In this document: in pieces, positions 15,367-24,710 of the stretch
Layout of the letters: each line of letters starts with the position of its first letter
How positions within the stretch are numbered: position 1 is the stretch's first letter
Made by a program: the position numbers and the translations under genes
Assembly (NCBI RefSeq): GCF_006152065.1
Contig: NZ_VDFW01000007.1
Coordinates: 156,195-220,194 of the forward strand
DNA length: 64,000 nt
DNA from: Amycolatopsis alkalitolerans
Lineage (GTDB): Bacteria > Actinomycetota > Actinomycetes > Mycobacteriales > Pseudonocardiaceae
Direction: 5' to 3'
The notes under the pieces: generated by a model
What the model saw: the letters and a program-made list of their open reading frames with translations, nothing else
What the model was told of the DNA's origin: nothing
Database searches by the model: none

Positions 15367-16889
15367 TGCCCGTGGTCGTCATCGGCAACGGCCCGGTCGG
15401 GCAGACCACGGCCCTGTTGCTCGCCCGCTGGGGCGTGCCGGTGGTGCTGCTCGACGGCCGCGAGGAGCGGGATCCGGTCGGCTCCAAAGCCATCTGCCAG
15501 CAGCGCGACGTGCTCGACATCTGGGAGGCGGTGGGCGCCGGCCGCCGCATCGCCGACGAGGGCGTCACCTGGACGACGGCGCGCACCTACTACCGGAACA
15601 AAGAGTTGTTCTCCTACGCGCTCGGGGACGCCGGGCGCTCTTCGTTCCCGCCGTTCGTCAACATCTCCCAGGCCCGGACCGAGCAGATCCTCGACGAGCG
15701 GATCGCCCGCGAGGCACTGATCGACGTGCGCTGGGGCCATCAGGTCGTCGGGCTGCGGCAGGACGCGAACGGGGTGACGGTGCGCTGCGCGGGTGGGCAG
15801 GAGGTCCGTGGCGCGTACGCCGTCGCCTGTGCCGGGGCGCGCGGCGACGAGATCCGGCGGATGCTCGGGGTCTCCTTCGGCGGGCACTCGTTCGACGACC
15901 GGTTTCTCATCTGCGACATCCGCGCCGACCTGCCCGGCTGGGCGCACGAGCGGCGCTTCCACTTCGACCCGTCGTGGAACCCGGGCCGTCAGGTGCTCAT
16001 CCACCCGTGCCCGGACTCGACCTTCCGCATCGACTGGCAGGTGCCGGGCGGCTACGACGTGGCGGCCGAGGAGGCGAGCGGAGCGCTCGACCGCCGGATC
16101 CGCGCCATCATCGGGGAGGCACCGTACGAGATCGCGTGGAAGTCGGTGTACCGCTTCCAGTCCCGGGTGGTGGACCGGATGCGCGCCGGCCGGGTGCTGC
16201 TCGCCGGGGACTGCGCGCATCTCGTGGCCCCGTTCGGCGCCCGCGGCCTCAACTCGGGCGTCGGCGACGCGGAGAACGCGGCCTGGAAACTCGCCTACGT
16301 GCTGCGCGGCGAGGCGGGGGAGGACCTGCTCGAGTCCTATCACGAGGAGCGGCACGCGGCGGCACTGGAGAACCTCGAGGTCACCACGGCGACGATGGAT
16401 TTCCTGGTGCCGCAGGACGAGAAGCAGCGCAAGACCCGGCTGCGCGTGCTGTCGGCGGCTGCGGCTGACCCCGCGATGGCGGCCCGGGTCGACTCGGGCC
16501 GGCTCTCGGAACCGTTCTGGTACGACACGTCCTCGCTGACGACACCGGACCCGGCGCGGCCGTTCGCCGGACGCCCGCCACGCGGGCAGGTCCCCGCGAC
16601 CGGGCCGGGCATCCTGCTCCCCGACGTTCCGGTGTCCACTGTGGACAACCGACGGTTGCGGGAACTGGCCAGGGACGGGTTCCTCGTGCTCGCCGTGCCG
16701 GGCACCGACGTGACCGGGCTCGGCGTGCCCGCCCTGTCGCTGGCCGAGATCGAGGAGTTCGGCGCCAGACCGGGGGAACTGTGGCTCATCCGCCCGGACG
16801 CCTATGTCGCCGCCGTCGTCACCGAGCGCGCCGCGCTCGGCGAGGCACTGCAGCGGGCGCTCGGCCGCGTTGTCATCCCGCAGCGCTGA
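15363..16889 (+). CDS. FAD-dependent aromatic hydroxylase
   Basis: This 508-residue flavoprotein monooxygenase has the dinucleotide-binding GNGPVGQTTALLLARWG at the N-terminus, a central DG-type motif region (VACAGARGDEIRRMLG) and the GD motif VLLAGDCAHLVAPFGARGLNSGVGDAENAAWKLA that contacts the FAD ribityl chain. This matches the PHBH/MhpA class, which uses NAD(P)H and oxygen to hydroxylate phenolic rings. The C-terminal ~100 residues resemble the thioredoxin-like tail of phenol hydroxylases. Its start overlaps the upstream MBL gene by 4 nt, so the two are co-translated and probably under MarR control. Confidence 0.93.
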   Translation: MMPVVVIGNGPVGQTTALLLARWGVPVVLLDGREERDPVGSKAICQQRDVLDIWEAVGAGRRIADEGVTWTTARTYYRNKELFSYALGDAGRSSFPPFVNISQARTEQILDERIAREALIDVRWGHQVVGLRQDANGVTVRCAGGQEVRGAYAVACAGARGDEIRRMLGVSFGGHSFDDRFLICDIRADLPGWAHERRFHFDPSWNPGRQVLIHPCPDSTFRIDWQVPGGYDVAAEEASGALDRRIRAIIGEAPYEIAWKSVYRFQSRVVDRMRAGRVLLAGDCAHLVAPFGARGLNSGVGDAENAAWKLAYVLRGEAGEDLLESYHEERHAAALENLEVTTATMDFLVPQDEKQRKTRLRVLSAAAADPAMAARVDSGRLSEPFWYDTSSLTTPDPARPFAGRPPRGQVPATGPGILLPDVPVSTVDNRRLRELARDGFLVLAVPGTDVTGLGVPALSLAEIEEFGARPGELWLIRPDAYVAAVVTERAALGEALQRALGRVVIPQR

Positions 16890-17061
16890 GCGCGGCCAGC
16901 GGGCATGCGCGCCACCGGCCGGCGCGGACACCAAGTTCGCGTCGCTCGCGCTGCCGACCGAGACCTCGCCGAGCTGCACCCGAGCCCGCCGCCGGCCTCG
17001 CGTGCGAGGCCCAACAGGCGGATATCATCGGTACTCGCCTGTACCCCCACTTTGGCAACGG

Positions 17062-17098
17062 AGGCCTTTTCCTCCCCGAGCCCACCTTGAAAAGGCCT
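17062..17098 (+). promoter_or_regulatory. Hairpin overlapping the antiporter ribosome binding site
   Basis: AGGCCTTTTC (17062-17071) and GAAAAGGCCT (17089-17098) are perfect 10-bp complementary arms with a 17-nt loop. The distal arm contains the only SD-like sequence (AAAAGG) and ends one base before the ATG at 17100. In mRNA the stem would hide the ribosome binding site, so translation may depend on its opening. A terminator role is less likely because it has no T-tract and sits against the start codon. Confidence 0.6.
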
Positions 17099-17099
17099 G

Positions 17100-18950
17100 A
17101 TGCAGCTAGCCACCGAAATCGTCAGCCTCGTCGCCGTGGTCCTGGTGGTCACCGGGATCGCCCGCCGGCTGGACTGGTCGCCGCCGCTCCTGCTCGTCGT
17201 GGTCGGCGTCGGCGCGTCGTTCGTCCCCGGCGTCCCCGAATTCCAGCTCGACCCCGAACTCGTGCTCGTCGGCCTGCTCCCGCCGCTGCTGTACGCGACC
17301 GCGCTGCGCACGTCGCTCGTGGACATCCGCGTCAACCGCGCCCCGATCGCACTGCTGTCGGTCGGGCTCGTCATCTTCACCACGCTGACGGTGGGGGTGG
17401 TGACCTGGCTCGTCGTGCCCGGCCTGCCGCTCGCCGCCGGGTTCGCGCTCGGGGCCGTCGTCGCGCCGCCGGACGCGGTCGCCGCGAGCGCCGTCGCACG
17501 CCGGGTCGGCATGCCGCGGCGGGTGGTGCGGATCCTCGAGGGGGAGAGCCTGCTCAACGACGCGGCCGCGCTGGTCGCGCTGCGCACGGCGATCGCCGCG
17601 ATCTCCGGTTCGGTCGCGCTGTGGGAGGCCGGCCTGGACTTCCTGCTCGCCGCGGTCGGCGGCGCGGTGGTCGGCTGGCTGATCGGCTGGGGCGCCGGGC
17701 AGTTGCGCAAACGGCTGCGGGATCCGGTACTCGACACGGCGTGGTCGTTCGTGGTGCCCTTCGTCGCGTACCTTCCGGCCGAGGAGATCCACGGCTCCGG
17801 GGTGCTCGCGGTCGTGGTCGCGGGCCTGGTCATCAGCCAGCAGACGCCGCGGCTGCTGTCCGGGCCGTCGCGGCTGGCGAGCCGGCTCAACTGGCGCACC
17901 ATCCAGTTCCTGCTGGAGAACCTGGTCTTCCTGCTGATCGGCTTGCAGCTGCGGCGGATCGTGACCGAGGTGGCCGACAGCAACCTGTCCGGCTGGGCGA
18001 TCGCCGGGATCTGCCTCGCGGTGCTGGGCGTGACGATCGCCAGCCGCATCGCCTGGGTGTTCGCGGCGGCGACCCGGCGGGTGCTGCCCGCCTGGGCGCT
18101 GCCATGGCGGTATTCGGCGGCGATCGCGTGGGCCGGGATGCGCGGGGTGGTCACCCTCGCCGCCGCGTTCGTGCTGCCCGCGGGCACGCCACAGCGCGGG
18201 GTGCTCGTCCTCGCCGCGTTCGTCGTCGTGGCCGGCACTCTGCTGCTGCAGGGCACCACGCTGCCCAAGCTGGTCCGGCGGCTCGACCTGCCCGCCCCGG
18301 ACCCGGGCGAGGACGCGCTGCAGAAGGCCGCGCTGCTGCACGACATGACGCAGGCCGGGCTCGCGCGGCTGAAGCAGGTGCAGAGCGCCGAGGACCCGCC
18401 CGACGTGATCGCCCGGCTCGAAGACAAGCAGACCTACCGCTCGGACTCGGCGTGGGAGCGGCTCGGCACCGGCAGCGACCTGCACGAGACGCCGAGTGCG
18501 GCGTACCGGCGGCTGCGCATGGCGATGCTCGAAGCCGAACGGGAGGTCCTGCTGACCGCCCGCGACCGCGCCACGGTCGACGACGAGGTCCTGCGGTCCG
18601 TGCTGGACCAGATGGACGTCGAGGAGTCGATCCTGGGGCCGGGCGAGACCGTGGTCCGCGCGACCGGCCGCGAGCTGCGCACCCCGGAGGCCACCGCCGG
18701 TACCTGCGCCCATCTCGCCGACCCTGGCGAGGCCACCTCCGACGCGGCCGGCTGCGAGGACTGCGTGCGCGAGGGCTCGACGTGGGTGCACCTGCGACTG
18801 TGCCTGACCTGCGGGCACGTCGGCTGCTGCGATTCGTCCGAGCGGCGCCACGCCACCCGGCACTACCACGAGACCCAGCATCCGGTGATCCGCAGTTACG
18901 AGCCCGGCGAGGACTGGCGCTGGTGCTTCATCGACCGCACGGTGGGCTGA
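17100..18950 (+). CDS. Na+/H+ antiporter (CPA1) with C-terminal UBP-type zinc finger
   Basis: This 616-residue protein has an N-terminal CPA1 cation/proton exchanger domain of about 400 residues with roughly 11-12 membrane segments. GAVVAPPDAVAASAVARR and LEGESLLNDAAALVALR are the family's ion-binding motifs, with the ND pair in the second. A cytoplasmic linker follows, and then a C-terminal zinc finger of UBP type (about residues 530-612) with CEDC, CLTCGHVGCCD and HATRHYHETQHP. In eukaryotes this finger binds ubiquitin C-termini; its role in bacteria is unknown. The ribosome binding site is inside a hairpin at 17062-17098. It is monocistronic. Confidence 0.93.
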   Translation: MQLATEIVSLVAVVLVVTGIARRLDWSPPLLLVVVGVGASFVPGVPEFQLDPELVLVGLLPPLLYATALRTSLVDIRVNRAPIALLSVGLVIFTTLTVGVVTWLVVPGLPLAAGFALGAVVAPPDAVAASAVARRVGMPRRVVRILEGESLLNDAAALVALRTAIAAISGSVALWEAGLDFLLAAVGGAVVGWLIGWGAGQLRKRLRDPVLDTAWSFVVPFVAYLPAEEIHGSGVLAVVVAGLVISQQTPRLLSGPSRLASRLNWRTIQFLLENLVFLLIGLQLRRIVTEVADSNLSGWAIAGICLAVLGVTIASRIAWVFAAATRRVLPAWALPWRYSAAIAWAGMRGVVTLAAAFVLPAGTPQRGVLVLAAFVVVAGTLLLQGTTLPKLVRRLDLPAPDPGEDALQKAALLHDMTQAGLARLKQVQSAEDPPDVIARLEDKQTYRSDSAWERLGTGSDLHETPSAAYRRLRMAMLEAEREVLLTARDRATVDDEVLRSVLDQMDVEESILGPGETVVRATGRELRTPEATAGTCAHLADPGEATSDAAGCEDCVREGSTWVHLRLCLTCGHVGCCDSSERRHATRHYHETQHPVIRSYEPGEDWRWCFIDRTVG

Positions 18951-18993
18951 GCGACCGCGGTCAACCTTTCAAGGGCGGGCGTAGCTTCTGGCT

Positions 18994-20001
18994 ATGACGG
19001 AGGAAGGCAGCGGGTGGGGCGGCGAGCTGTGGGCCGCCGCCGATCTGGTGACGCCGATGGCGATCCGCGTGGCGGCGACCCTGCGGTTGGCCGACCACAT
19101 CGCCGCCGGCCGGCATACGGTCGAAGCGCTGGCCGTGGCGGTGGACGCCGATCAGGACGCGCTGGGCCGGGTGCTGGAGCACCTGGTGACCGCCGGTGTG
19201 CTGGTTCGTGCGGGCGCGGGCGCCTACGGGCTGACCGGGCTGGGCGAGCAGTTGCGTGAGGACGATCCGCCGGGAATGCGGGCCTGGCTCGATCTGGAGG
19301 GGTCCATCGGGCGCGCCGATCTGTGCTTCGTCGAGCTCCTGCACACCGTCCGGACCGGCGACGCGGCGTTCCCGCGGCACTTCGGCCGGTCCTATTGGGA
19401 CGACCTGTCGGCTGACGCGGGGCGCGCGGCGTCGTTCGACGCGCTGATGGGGGCACGGCTGGCGGCGGACGCGCCCGCGATCGCCGTCGCCTACCCCTGG
19501 GGCGAACTGGGGCACGTGGTCGATGTGGGTGGCGGCGACGCCAGCCTGCTGATCGAGATCCTTCGCGCCCATGACGACCTGCGCGGGACGGTGCTCGACC
19601 TGCCCGGCCCGGCCGGCCGCGCCGGGCGTGCGATCGCCGCGGCCGGTCTCGGGCACCGTGCTGGCGCCCAAGCGGGCAGTTTCTTCGACGCGCTTCCCGC
19701 CGGAGCGGGCGGTTACGTGCTCTCGGGCATCCTCCACGACTGGCCGGACGAGGACGCGCTGCGCATCCTGCGGCGGTGTGCGGAAGCGGCGGCGGGGACC
19801 GGAAAAGTGCTCGTCGTGGACCACCTGCGCGACGCCGGGGGCGTCGACCCGAGCACCGAGGGGGACCTGCGCATGCTGTGCTACGTCCGCGGCCGGGAAC
19901 GCACCCTCGGCCAGCTGGGTGAGCTGGCCCGGGCGGCCGGTCTCCGGATCGGCCCGACGCGGCCGGGCGGCTCGCGGCTGATCGCCGAGCTGCGCGTTTG
20001 A
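18994..20001 (+). CDS. SAM-dependent O-methyltransferase (family 2)
   Basis: This 335-residue enzyme has an N-terminal dimerisation/winged-helix domain (LVTPMAIRVAATLRLADHIAAG) and a C-terminal Rossmann methyltransferase domain with VVDVGGGDASLLIEIL (SAM-binding glycine loop) and SGILHDWPDEDALRILRRC, the HDW motif of plant-like O-methyltransferases; the His is the usual catalytic base. Relatives such as DnrK and TcmO modify aromatic polyketides. No biosynthetic genes surround it, so the substrate is open. Confidence 0.9.
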   Translation: MTEEGSGWGGELWAAADLVTPMAIRVAATLRLADHIAAGRHTVEALAVAVDADQDALGRVLEHLVTAGVLVRAGAGAYGLTGLGEQLREDDPPGMRAWLDLEGSIGRADLCFVELLHTVRTGDAAFPRHFGRSYWDDLSADAGRAASFDALMGARLAADAPAIAVAYPWGELGHVVDVGGGDASLLIEILRAHDDLRGTVLDLPGPAGRAGRAIAAAGLGHRAGAQAGSFFDALPAGAGGYVLSGILHDWPDEDALRILRRCAEAAAGTGKVLVVDHLRDAGGVDPSTEGDLRMLCYVRGRERTLGQLGELARAAGLRIGPTRPGGSRLIAELRV

Positions 20002-20032
20002 CAGGTTCTCGAACACGTGTTCGACTATGGGT

Positions 20033-21856
20033 ATGAGGTGGGACGGTCAACGCGCGGGCGGCGATAACCGGCGAGACCCGCAGCAGGCCCTGCTGGGGCT
20101 GGACGGGCTGGTGCGCTCGGTGCGGCCGCCGGAGTTCTCCGGGGTGACCTTCCACGAGGTGCGCGCCCGCTCGGTGCTCAACCGGGTGCCGGGCACGTCG
20201 CGCATGTCGTTCGACTGGACGGTCAACCCGTACCGCGGCTGCAGTCACTCCTGCGTGTACTGCCTGGGCGGGGAAACCCGGATCCTGATGGGGGACGGCC
20301 GCACGAAGGCGCTCGCCGAACTGCGGACCGGGGACGAGATCTACGGCACCGGGCCGGGGCGCCTGGTGCGCACGAAAGTGCTGGCGCACTGGCGAACCGT
20401 CAAGCCCGCCTTCCGCGTCCGGCTCGCGGACGGCACGGAACTCGTCGCGAGCCGGGATCACCGGTTCCTCGCCAGGCAGGGCTGGGTGTACGTCCGTGAC
20501 CTGGCCGTGGGGGAGCGGCTGCTCGGCACCGGTCCTTTCGTTTCCCCGCCAACCGAATCCGCCGGCTACCGCGCGGGGTACCTGCACGCGATGCGGGGCC
20601 GCCTCGCGTTCGGGCACGCCGAGGCGCTGGACAGGACGGCGCGCTACCTCGCCGAACCGTCCACAGCGGAACCTGGGGAAGGCTGGCGAGAGGGTTTTCT
20701 CGCCGGGGCCTTCGACGCCGACGGCGGGTGCGCGCACGGCGCGGTGTGCGTCGCGAGCGCCGATCACGACCTGATCGAGGAGTTCTGCCTGGCGCTCAAG
20801 CATTTCGGCTTCGAGTTCGACCTCGCCGGCGCCGGGTCCGGGGTGCGCGTGGTCCGGCTCGGCGGCGGGCTCGCCGAACAGCTGAGGTTCCTGCACACCG
20901 CGGATCCGGCCACGAGAAGCAAGCTGTCCCTCGAAGGCCTGCCGGTCGCGGCCGGCGCGGCGGTCGTGTCGGTCGAGCCGGCGGGCACGAAGCAGCTCTA
21001 CGACATCACCACCGGCACCGGCGACTTCATCGCGAACGGCGTGGTGAGCCACAACTGCTTCGCTCGCAACACGCACACGTACCTGGAGTTCGACGCGGGG
21101 CACGACTTCGACAGCCAGGTCGTCGTGAAGATCAACGCGCCCGAGGTGCTGGCCGCGCAGCTGCGCCGGCCGGGCTGGCGGCGCGAGCACGTCGCGATGG
21201 GCACGAACACCGACCCCTACCAGCGCGCCGAAGGCCGCTACCGGCTCATGCCCGGCATCATCGGCGCGCTCGCCGGGTCGGGCACCCCGTTCTCGATCCT
21301 CACCAAAGGCACCACGATGAGCCGGGACATCCCGCTCCTGCGGTCGGTCTCGACGGAGGTGGACGTCGGGCTGGCGGTCTCGATCGCCTTGCTGGACCGG
21401 GATCTCCAGCGAAGCGCCGAGCCCGGCACACCGAGCCCGCAGGCGCGGCTGGAGCTGGTGCGCCGTGTGCGCGAGGCGGGGCTGCGGTGCGGCGTCCTGC
21501 TCGCGCCCATCCTGCCCGGGCTGACCGACTCCACCGAGCAGCTCGACGCGCTGCTGGCCGCGGTCGCCGAAGCCGGGGCCACGAGCGCGACACCGCTCGC
21601 GCTTCACCTGCGCCCGGGAGCGCGCGAGTGGTACGCGCGATGGCTGGCGCGCGAGCATCCGGAGCTGGTGCCGCGGTATCGCGAGATCTACGGTCGCGGC
21701 AGCTACGCCGCCGGCCGGTACCAGCGGCTGCTCACCGCCCGGATCGGGCCGTTGCTGCGGCGGTACGGCTTCGGCCGCGACGACGACACGCGCCGGATCC
21801 CCGGGCCCCGCGAGGCGGATTCGGCGCCCCAGCCGGAGCAGATGAAGCTGCTCTGA
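20033..21856 (+). CDS. Rv2578c-family radical SAM protein interrupted by an intein
   Basis: The host protein matches the Rv2578c family: MRWDGQ, then FSGVTFHEV, the radical SAM cysteines CSHSCVYC, FARNTHTYLEFDAGHDF, and MGTNTDPYQRAEGRYRLMPGII. Radical SAM enzymes use a [4Fe-4S] cluster to cleave SAM; the reaction of this family is not known. Between the second and third cluster cysteines lies a 265-residue intein (20261-21055), so only the spliced protein (about 342 residues) has the intact CxxxCxxC motif. The start at 20033 is preferred over 20027 because relatives begin MRW-x-GQ. No neighbour suggests a pathway. Confidence 0.93.
   Translation: MRWDGQRAGGDNRRDPQQALLGLDGLVRSVRPPEFSGVTFHEVRARSVLNRVPGTSRMSFDWTVNPYRGCSHSCVYCLGGETRILMGDGRTKALAELRTGDEIYGTGPGRLVRTKVLAHWRTVKPAFRVRLADGTELVASRDHRFLARQGWVYVRDLAVGERLLGTGPFVSPPTESAGYRAGYLHAMRGRLAFGHAEALDRTARYLAEPSTAEPGEGWREGFLAGAFDADGGCAHGAVCVASADHDLIEEFCLALKHFGFEFDLAGAGSGVRVVRLGGGLAEQLRFLHTADPATRSKLSLEGLPVAAGAAVVSVEPAGTKQLYDITTGTGDFIANGVVSHNCFARNTHTYLEFDAGHDFDSQVVVKINAPEVLAAQLRRPGWRREHVAMGTNTDPYQRAEGRYRLMPGIIGALAGSGTPFSILTKGTTMSRDIPLLRSVSTEVDVGLAVSIALLDRDLQRSAEPGTPSPQARLELVRRVREAGLRCGVLLAPILPGLTDSTEQLDALLAAVAEAGATSATPLALHLRPGAREWYARWLAREHPELVPRYREIYGRGSYAAGRYQRLLTARIGPLLRRYGFGRDDDTRRIPGPREADSAPQPEQMKLL
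20261..21055 (+). mobile_element. Intein with LAGLIDADG homing-endonuclease domain
   Basis: The intein begins CLGGETRILMGDG (Cys1, block A), has SRDHRFL as block B, a LAGLIDADG-type helix as FLAGAFDADGG near its middle, and ends YDITTGTGDFIANG followed by VVSHN (blocks F and G) before Cys+1 of the host. All splicing residues (Cys1, block-B His, penultimate His, terminal Asn, Cys+1) are present, so splicing should work. Only one clear LAGLIDADG helix is seen; a second may be the degenerate DLIEEFCLALKHFGFEFD, so nuclease activity is uncertain. Confidence 0.93.
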
Positions 21857-21947
21857 GAAACCTGGTGGCGGCACCCCCCGGTGCGTTCGTTAGCCTTGAC
21901 GAGCAGCGATTCTGCTAGTCACCGTTCCGTCAAGGAGAGCAACCGCA

Positions 21948-23714
21948 GTGCTTCGCACCCACGACGCCGGCACCCTGCGTGCCGGGCACGCCGGCCAGAT
22001 CGTCACGCTCACCGGGTGGGTCGCCCGGCGGCGCGATCACGGTGGGGTGATCTTCATCGATCTGCGGGACGCCAGCGGCGTCGCCCAGGTCGTGTTCCGC
22101 GAGGGTGAGATGGCCGAGCGCGCGCACCAGCTGCGCTCGGAGTACTGCGTCCGGGTCACCGGCGAGGTGAGCAAGCGGCCCGAGGGCAACGAGAACACCG
22201 AGATCGCCACCGGCGCGATCGAGGTCCTCGCGACCGAACTCGACGTGCTCTCGGAGTCGGCGGTGCTGCCGTTCCCGATCGACGACCGGGTCGACGTCGG
22301 CGAGGAGGTGCGGCTGAAGTACCGCTACCTCGACCTGCGCCGCAGCGGCCCGGCGTTCGCCATGCGCCTGCGTAGCGAGGCCAACCGGGTGGCCCGCGAG
22401 ACGCTGCACGAGCAGGACTTCGTCGAGATCGAGACCCCGACGATGACGCGCTCCACCCCCGAAGGCGCCCGCGACTTCGTGGTGCCCGCGCGGCTGCGGC
22501 CCGGCTCGTGGTACGCGCTGCCCCAGTCGCCGCAGCTGTTCAAGCAGCTGCTCATGGTCGGCGGGATGGAGCGGTACTACCAGATCGCGCGCTGCTACCG
22601 CGACGAGGACTTCCGCGCCGACCGGCAGCCCGAGTTCACCCAGCTCGACATCGAGATGAGCTTCGTCGACCAGGACGACGTCATCAAGGTCGGCGAGCAG
22701 ATCGTCGCGGCGTTGTGGAAGCTGATCGGGCACGAGGTGCCCCGCCCCATCACGCGCATGACCTACGCCGACGCGATGTCCCGCTACGGCACCGACAAGC
22801 CGGACCTGCGCTTCGGCCTGGAGATCACCGAGCTGACCGACTACTTCGCCGACACCCCGTTCCGGGTGTTCCAGGCGCCCTACGTCGGTGCCGTCGTGAT
22901 GCCCGGCGGCGGCAGCCAGCCGCGCCGGCAGCTGGACGCGTGGCAGGAGTGGGCCAAGCAGCGCGGCGCGAAGGGGCTGGCGTACGTGCTGATCGGCGAG
23001 GACGGCACGCTGTCCGGCCCGGTCGCGAAGAACATCTCCGACGCCGAGCGCGAAGGGCTGGCCGGGAAGGTCGGGGCCAAGCCCGGTGACTGCGTGTTCT
23101 TCGCCGCGGGCGCGCCCAGCGGTGCCCGCGGCCTGCTCGGTGCCGCGCGCGTCGAGATCGGCCACCGGCTCGGCCTGATCGACGAGAACGAGTGGTCGTT
23201 CGTCTGGGTCGTGGACGCGCCGCTGTTCGCCCCGGTGGAGGAGAGCGACGACGTCGCGGTCGGTTCCGGCAGGTGGACGGCCGTGCACCACCCGTTCACC
23301 TCGCCCACCCCGGAGTGGATCGACAAGTTCGAGCAGGACCCGGCCGGCGCGCTCGCCTACGCCTACGACATCGTCTGCAACGGCAACGAGATCGGCGGCG
23401 GCTCGATCCGTATTCACCGCGCTGACGTGCAGAAACGGGTCTTCGACGTGCTCGGCATCGCCGACGAGGACGCGCAGGAGAAGTTCGGCTTCCTGCTGGA
23501 CGCGTTCCAGTTCGGCCCGCCGCCGCACGGCGGGATCGCGTTCGGCTGGGACCGGATCGTGATGCTGCTCGCGGGCGCGGACTCGCTGCGCGAAGTGATC
23601 GCGTTCCCGAAGACCGGCGGCGGCTACGACCCGCTGACCGGCGCCCCCGCGCCGATCACCGCCCAGCAGCGCAAGGAAGCCGGGATCGACGCCAAGCCCG
23701 CCCTCAGGGCGTGA
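21948..23714 (+). CDS. aspS: Aspartyl-tRNA synthetase
   Basis: This 588-residue class IIb synthetase charges tRNA-Asp. It has an N-terminal OB-fold anticodon domain ([26 protein letters not shown]), class II motif 2 in [25 protein letters not shown] and motif 3 in [14 protein letters not shown], with the bacterial GAD insertion domain between. AAGGAG lies about 10 nt ahead of the GTG, and TAGCCT at 21891-21896 fits a -10 element with a roughly 45-nt leader. The membrane-protein gene downstream follows after 4 bp. Confidence 0.97.
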   Translation: MLRTHDAGTLRAGHAGQIVTLTGWVARRRDHGGVIFIDLRDASGVAQVVFREGEMAERAHQLRSEYCVRVTGEVSKRPEGNENTEIATGAIEVLATELDVLSESAVLPFPIDDRVDVGEEVRLKYRYLDLRRSGPAFAMRLRSEANRVARETLHEQDFVEIETPTMTRSTPEGARDFVVPARLRPGSWYALPQSPQLFKQLLMVGGMERYYQIARCYRDEDFRADRQPEFTQLDIEMSFVDQDDVIKVGEQIVAALWKLIGHEVPRPITRMTYADAMSRYGTDKPDLRFGLEITELTDYFADTPFRVFQAPYVGAVVMPGGGSQPRRQLDAWQEWAKQRGAKGLAYVLIGEDGTLSGPVAKNISDAEREGLAGKVGAKPGDCVFFAAGAPSGARGLLGAARVEIGHRLGLIDENEWSFVWVVDAPLFAPVEESDDVAVGSGRWTAVHHPFTSPTPEWIDKFEQDPAGALAYAYDIVCNGNEIGGGSIRIHRADVQKRVFDVLGIADEDAQEKFGFLLDAFQFGPPPHGGIAFGWDRIVMLLAGADSLREVIAFPKTGGGYDPLTGAPAPITAQQRKEAGIDAKPALRA

Positions 23715-23718
23715 GCCG

Positions 23719-24663
23719 GTGCTGCACCTGCGGGTGATCAGCCCCGCCGGGAGCACCGCCGAAGCCGTCGAGCGCCTGCGGAGCCACGCGGGCACGGCAC
23801 ATCTCGTCGTGCACCACGGTGTCGCGGTCGAACCGGACGGTGACCTCGTCGAAGCCGACGTGGCGCGGGAGGCGGCCGACGAGGTGATCGACCTGCTCTG
23901 CGGGCTCGGCATCGACCACGACGGCGGGATCACCCTCGAGGCGCTCGACGCCGCGCTGTCCGACTCGGCGGACCGGGCGGAAGAGGCGGCGCCGGGCGTG
24001 GGCGCCGACGCCGTGGTCTGGGAGGAACTGGTCAGCCGCAGCGGTGAGGAATCCCGCCTGAATGCGACGTTCCAGGCGTTCCTCGTCATCGCGTGCCTGC
24101 TCGCCTCGGTCGGGGTGATCACCGACTCGCCGGTGACGATCGTCGGCGCGATGGTCGTGGGCCCCGAGTTCGGGCCGCTGGCCGCCCTCGCGGTCGGGCT
24201 CGTGCTGCGGCGCCGGGACCTGATGCGCCGCGCCGGTCTCGCGCTCGGTGTCGGTTTCCCGCTCGCGATGGTCGTGACGGCGCTGGTGACCTTGCTTAGC
24301 GAAGCCGTCGGCCTGCTCGACGTCACCGCGTTCCGCGAGGGGCACGCGGCCGTCGACTTCGTCTATCACATCGGCTGGTATTCGCTGATCGTCGCACTGC
24401 TCGCGGGCGCGGCCGGGATGCTCGCGATGACCTCGGCGAAATCCGCCGCGCTGGTCGGCGTGTTCATTTCGGTCACCACGGTGCCGGCGGCGGGGTTCGC
24501 CGCCGTGGCGGCCGTCACCGGTGACTGGCTGCGATCGTTGGAGTCGGTGGGGCAACTGGCGGTGAACCTCATCGGCATCGTCGCCGCGGCGGCGGCGGTA
24601 CTGGCCCTGCGCCGTCGGGGGCAACGCGTGCGGGCAGCCGGACGCCCGCTGTCCGCCGGCTGA
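23719..24663 (+). CDS. DUF389-family membrane protein
   Basis: This 314-residue protein has an N-terminal soluble domain of about 110 residues (VISPAGSTAEAVERLRSHAGT) and then about six membrane segments. ITDSPVTIVGAMVVGPEFGPLAALAVGLVLRR is the DUF389 signature (GAM-x-x-x-P-x-x-GP). The family's function is unknown. The GTG at 23719 starts 4 bp after aspS, so it is probably co-transcribed. Confidence 0.88.
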   Translation: MLHLRVISPAGSTAEAVERLRSHAGTAHLVVHHGVAVEPDGDLVEADVAREAADEVIDLLCGLGIDHDGGITLEALDAALSDSADRAEEAAPGVGADAVVWEELVSRSGEESRLNATFQAFLVIACLLASVGVITDSPVTIVGAMVVGPEFGPLAALAVGLVLRRRDLMRRAGLALGVGFPLAMVVTALVTLLSEAVGLLDVTAFREGHAAVDFVYHIGWYSLIVALLAGAAGMLAMTSAKSAALVGVFISVTTVPAAGFAAVAAVTGDWLRSLESVGQLAVNLIGIVAAAAAVLALRRRGQRVRAAGRPLSAG

Positions 24664-24710
24664 ACTTCGTGGTGGAGAAGGGTACGAGCCCGCTAGTAGG
24701 GTCGAAGACG

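Noticed and set aside
16890..17061. Small gene between the monooxygenase and the antiporter
   Set aside because: Open frames exist on both strands, but no ribosome binding site, domain or codon pattern separates them from background.
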